Of a stretch of 64,000 bases of DNA, positions 61,868 to 64,000 are shown in pieces (within the stretch, counting starts at the first letter, position 1; each line of letters starts with the position of its first letter). This DNA is from Pseudomonas sp. B21-040. Lineage in GTDB: Bacteria > Pseudomonadota > Gammaproteobacteria > Pseudomonadales > Pseudomonadaceae. The translations under genes were made by a program, and so were the position numbers. Where the stretch lies: contig NZ_CP087176.1 of the NCBI RefSeq assembly GCF_024748695.1, forward strand, positions 5,697,501-5,761,500. Direction: 5' to 3'. Under the pieces are notes generated by a model, which was given only the letters and a program-made list of their open reading frames with translations, searched no databases and had not been told where the DNA came from.

Positions 61868-63264
61868 GTGCTAACACGACGTTGATATTGACAGGCGCGC
61901 TGCATGCGCGCCTTCAACAACACCTTCTTCCACCTGACGGCCTGGAAGCATCGGCAATTTTACTCTGCAAGCGTATGCAGACAGAGAAAAGGCTGAAGTT
62001 ATTGTGTAAGAAGGCAGTGCTAGTTCCTTATGGCCAGTGCACTCGAGTTCATGACCATCTTGAATGGTCTGGAAGAAGCCTGCTTGAGGCGCTCGACCTA
62101 GCGGAACCTGAAGGACTTTCACTCGTGCTAATTCATTCCCACCCTGGAGGATTCTACGATTTCTCGCTTGCGGACTCGGAATCTGATGCCTTGGTCATAC
62201 CTCAAGTGTTTGCCAATCTCGAGCAAGGTGATCATTCAGATGTGGTCCATGGGAGCGCGATCATAGTGCCGGGAGGGGCCATCAAAGCCCGGACATATGA
62301 CTGTAACCATCAGATGGAACCGATCAATTTGGTAGCGGTGTATGGGGACGATATCCATCTCTTCTGGAGTGATGACGACCAGCCATTGCAGCGCCCAATG
62401 GCTTTTTCAGAACAAATGCGATCAGAGTTGGGCAGGCTTACTGCAGCGGTAATTGGCTACTCAGGCACTGGCAGCATTGCTGCAGAGCAGCTCGCGCGTA
62501 TTGGCTTCGGTGGAATGGTGGTCGTTGATTTCGACCAGGTCGAAGATCGGAATCTCAATCGGATCATCAACTCTACCCTCACTGATGCTCTTACTAGTCA
62601 GTTGAAAGTTAACGTGCTCCGTAGGGCCGTGGATGGCTTTCGACCCGACATGCGTTTGCACTGCGTACCGACTTCAGTCGCTACAAGGCAGGCTGTTCTT
62701 GCTGTGGCCGAGGCCGATATTCTGTTCTGTTGCGTAGACAGTGAAGAGGGGCGCTTTATCTGCGATGCAATTGGCGCCGCGTTCATGATGCCGCTCTTGG
62801 ATGTTGGAGTAGTTATTCCGGTGCGCCGAGACAAAAATGGCAAGCTCGCAATTCTTGATGTCCATGGTCGGGTCGACTACGTGCAACCTGGTGGGTCGAC
62901 CTTGCTCGACCGCAAGGTCTATACACCTGCGTCCCTGAGAGCGGAAGAGTTATCTCGACGGGATCCTGCGGCCCATGCAGAACAGGTGAAGGCGGGCTAT
63001 ATGCCAGGCAGTCTAGAGCAAGCCCCGTCAGTGATCACCGTTAACATGCAGGCCGCAAGCATGGTTGTTCAGGAGCTGATAGCTAGGCTTTACCCATATC
63101 GCCTAGATGGAAATAGTCACTGTGCACGAACCATGTTCAGTCTGGCTGAGAAGGAGTTCGAGTACTTTTCAGAAGCTGACTTTGCCGCCGAAGAATCGCT
63201 AACACTGGGTTCTGGCCTAAGCGAACCTCTACTGGGTCTACCCTCTCTGAGAGTCGAAAAATGA
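61864..63264 (+). CDS. JAMM peptidase fused to an E1-like (ThiF) domain
   Basis: A 466-aa protein. The N-terminal JAMM/Mov34 domain has the whole metal motif: Glu28, then His91-Ser-His93-Pro, Ser101 and Asp104 (HxHPx6SxxD). The E1/ThiF domain follows from about residue 185 with the nucleotide motif GYSGTGS (198-204) and the R...N pair in VEDRNLNRIIN. Where related enzymes have a cysteine in PGxxCxxC, this one has PGGST (Ser345), and no cysteine lies between residues of about 303 and 440. It would activate the ubiquitin-like C-terminus, and the JAMM part would process or remove it. ATGA overlaps at both ends. Confidence 0.87.
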   Translation: MSANTTLILTGALHARLQQHLLPPDGLEASAILLCKRMQTEKRLKLLCKKAVLVPYGQCTRVHDHLEWSGRSLLEALDLAEPEGLSLVLIHSHPGGFYDFSLADSESDALVIPQVFANLEQGDHSDVVHGSAIIVPGGAIKARTYDCNHQMEPINLVAVYGDDIHLFWSDDDQPLQRPMAFSEQMRSELGRLTAAVIGYSGTGSIAAEQLARIGFGGMVVVDFDQVEDRNLNRIINSTLTDALTSQLKVNVLRRAVDGFRPDMRLHCVPTSVATRQAVLAVAEADILFCCVDSEEGRFICDAIGAAFMMPLLDVGVVIPVRRDKNGKLAILDVHGRVDYVQPGGSTLLDRKVYTPASLRAEELSRRDPAAHAEQVKAGYMPGSLEQAPSVITVNMQAASMVVQELIARLYPYRLDGNSHCARTMFSLAEKEFEYFSEADFAAEESLTLGSGLSEPLLGLPSLRVEK

Positions 63265-63617
63265 CCTGGCTGTCTCGAGTTTGGGCTGCAGTTCGGAAGG
63301 TTATCTCCAGATGGTTTGAAACGGAGCTCCGGACTTATCGAATCGAAGGCGACACTCTGCCGAAATACATCCGCTCGAATCAGTTGATACATCTGATTGA
63401 TGATGGAGAAAGCTGGTCAGCTGGATTCATGTGCCCGTGTGGCTGTGGGGATGTTCTTGAGGTAGCTCTGATTAAGTCGGCAAGGCAGAGTTGGACTCTA
63501 TCTGTGGATTCTGAAAATAGACCTACCCTACATCCGTCCATCTGGAGAACTACAGGGTGTCGCTCTCATTTCTGGATCAGGAAGGGACACATTCATTGGT
63601 GCAGTAAAACAGCCTAA
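63261..63617 (+). CDS. DUF6527 family cysteine-rich protein
   Basis: A 118-aa protein with a basic, aromatic N-terminus and a metal-site-like set of cysteines and histidines: Cys58, Cys60 and Cys62 (MCPCGCG), His91 (LHPSIW), Cys100 and His103 (GCRSHFWI), Cys114 (HWC). This pattern is that of DUF6527 proteins, found beside bacterial ubiquitin-like genes. It could be a zinc protein with a peptidase or ligase-like part in the pathway; neither is shown. Its ATG overlaps the E1-JAMM stop (ATGA). Confidence 0.8.
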   Translation: MTWLSRVWAAVRKVISRWFETELRTYRIEGDTLPKYIRSNQLIHLIDDGESWSAGFMCPCGCGDVLEVALIKSARQSWTLSVDSENRPTLHPSIWRTTGCRSHFWIRKGHIHWCSKTA

Positions 63618-63633
63618 GAGGAGAGGTACTGCA

Positions 63634-63690
63634 ATGGACAGCCAAAATTTCGAGAAATTAAAAGCTCACATCTTTGTCAACACCGGTTGA
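63634..63690 (+). pseudogene. Start of a fourth operon gene, cut after 18 codons
   Basis: GAGGAGAGG followed 7 bp later by ATG opens MDSQNFEKLKAHIFVNTG and then a stop at 63688. The strong ribosome site and 16-bp distance from the DUF6527 stop suggest a real gene of the same operon. The reading frame ends where insertion-sequence-like DNA seems to begin (about 63683), so the gene is probably broken by an insertion. It could also be a genuine short peptide. Confidence 0.45.
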
Positions 63691-63840
63691 AAACTGACCC
63701 GGTTGCCGAGATATCATTGACCCGTTCAGACTCCTCGCGAACCACTACCTTTACTGGAATTGTGCCGATTTAAAGGTGCGGTAGTCTTGGGTCAGCACGT
63801 GGGTCAATTCGGCGTTGGCGCCAACAGGCAGCTTTCTAAT
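63683..63840. mobile_element. Possible IS21-type element end or remnant
   Basis: GGTTGAAAACTGACCCGG and further copies of the motif (TTGGGTCAGCACG, GTGGGTCAATTCGGCGTTGGCGCC) recall the repeated GGGTCA(G/A)TTTTCA motifs at the ends of IS21-family elements. No istA/istB gene is seen in the window. The call rests on motif memory. Confidence 0.35.
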
Positions 63841-63894
63841 ATGGCTCTCGATTGGTGAATTGACGGCGCTTAATGTGCTGTCGATGATTCGATC

Positions 63895-64000
63895 TCAGCG
63901 AAGTTTTCGGCAGTAGCAGTACACAAATTTCTGGACGGTTCCGACCGGGGTGTGATGTTCTTCCTTTTCATGCCCGAGCAATTCGAAAGGTGCTCCAAAC
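63895..64000 (-). CDS. Partial ORF at the right edge
   Basis: A minus-strand reading frame enters from the right and stops at 63895. The 34 residues seen end in HTPVGTVQKFVYCYCRKLR. I do not recognise it. It may be the 3' end of a gene of the insertion-sequence-like region, or not coding at all. Confidence 0.25.
   Translation of the reverse strand, partial: FGAPFELLGHEKEEHHTPVGTVQKFVYCYCRKLR

Larger units (their letters stand above)
53650..64000. mobile_element. Genomic island (left end; continues past the window)
   Basis: From the spacer after ettA to the window edge, the genes are not those of the core Pseudomonas order. The island carries three tyrosine recombinases and a small accessory gene, then a regulator-protease pair, a ubiquitin-like conjugation operon, and insertion-sequence-like DNA. 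No REP element occurs here, while ten occur in the preceding 53 kb. The exact left boundary is not visible; no tRNA is near it. The right end lies outside the window. Confidence 0.8.

Overview
The window is a chromosome segment of a Pseudomonas, most likely of the P. fluorescens group. Reasons: GC-rich coding sequence throughout, the gene order pilD-coaE-yacG ... ndh ... clpB-pgeF-rluD-bamD-pilS-pilR-thiO-minor pilins-ispH-fkpB-lspA-ileS-ribF-murJ-rpsT-proB-obgE-rpmA-rplU-ispB as in other pseudomonads, and many Pseudomonas-type REP/REPIN palindromes (GGGAGC or TAGGAGC next to GCTTGC(C/T)CGCGA) in the spacers. No rRNA and no CRISPR were seen.

Layout. 1-6.8 kb: prepilin peptidase and CoA synthesis, several small conserved Pseudomonas genes, type II NADH dehydrogenase and a small secreted EF-hand protein with a copper-buffer-like cysteine motif. 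6.8-9.3 kb: a chemoreceptor and a minus-strand tRNA cluster (Asn, Pro, Lys, Pro) with a strong GC-discriminator promoter. 9.3-18.2 kb: ClpB with a sigma-32 promoter, PgeF, RluD, BamD and the PilS/PilR two-component pair. 18.2-25.6 kb: ThiO and the minor pilin operon fimU-pilV-pilW-pilX-pilY1-pilE, with fimT divergent. 25.6-37.7 kb: isoprenoid, lipoprotein, isoleucyl-tRNA, flavin and lipid II genes, then ribosomal, GTPase and proline genes. 37.9-53.6 kb: IspB, YjdM, a Fur-box gene, FklB, an uncharacterised lipoprotein, a Lon-family protease, a DUF4105 protein, a Gre-like factor, GdhA and EttA.

From about 53.65 kb to the right edge the window enters a genomic island. Its REP elements are absent, its operons are tightly overlapping and its base composition looks less GC-rich. 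It opens with three consecutive overlapping tyrosine recombinases (421, 531 and 753 aa) and a 132-aa accessory protein. This layout recalls Tn554 (TnpABC) and the gamma-mobile-trio islands.

The cargo seen is the most interesting part. A repressor-protease pair (a 104-aa XRE protein and an ImmA/IrrE HExxH peptidase, resembling CapH/CapP of CBASS loci) is divergent from a ubiquitin-like conjugation operon. That operon encodes three beta-grasp ubiquitin-like repeats fused to an E2-like domain, a JAMM peptidase fused to an E1/ThiF domain, and a cysteine-rich DUF6527 protein, all joined by ATGA overlaps. The E1 carries PGGST where related enzymes have a cysteine. The divergent promoters abut a perfect 17-bp palindrome. 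A fourth operon gene starts after DUF6527 but stops after 18 codons, where insertion-sequence-like DNA begins. This is probably an anti-phage or stress system whose expression is released when the protease cuts the repressor; that role is inference.
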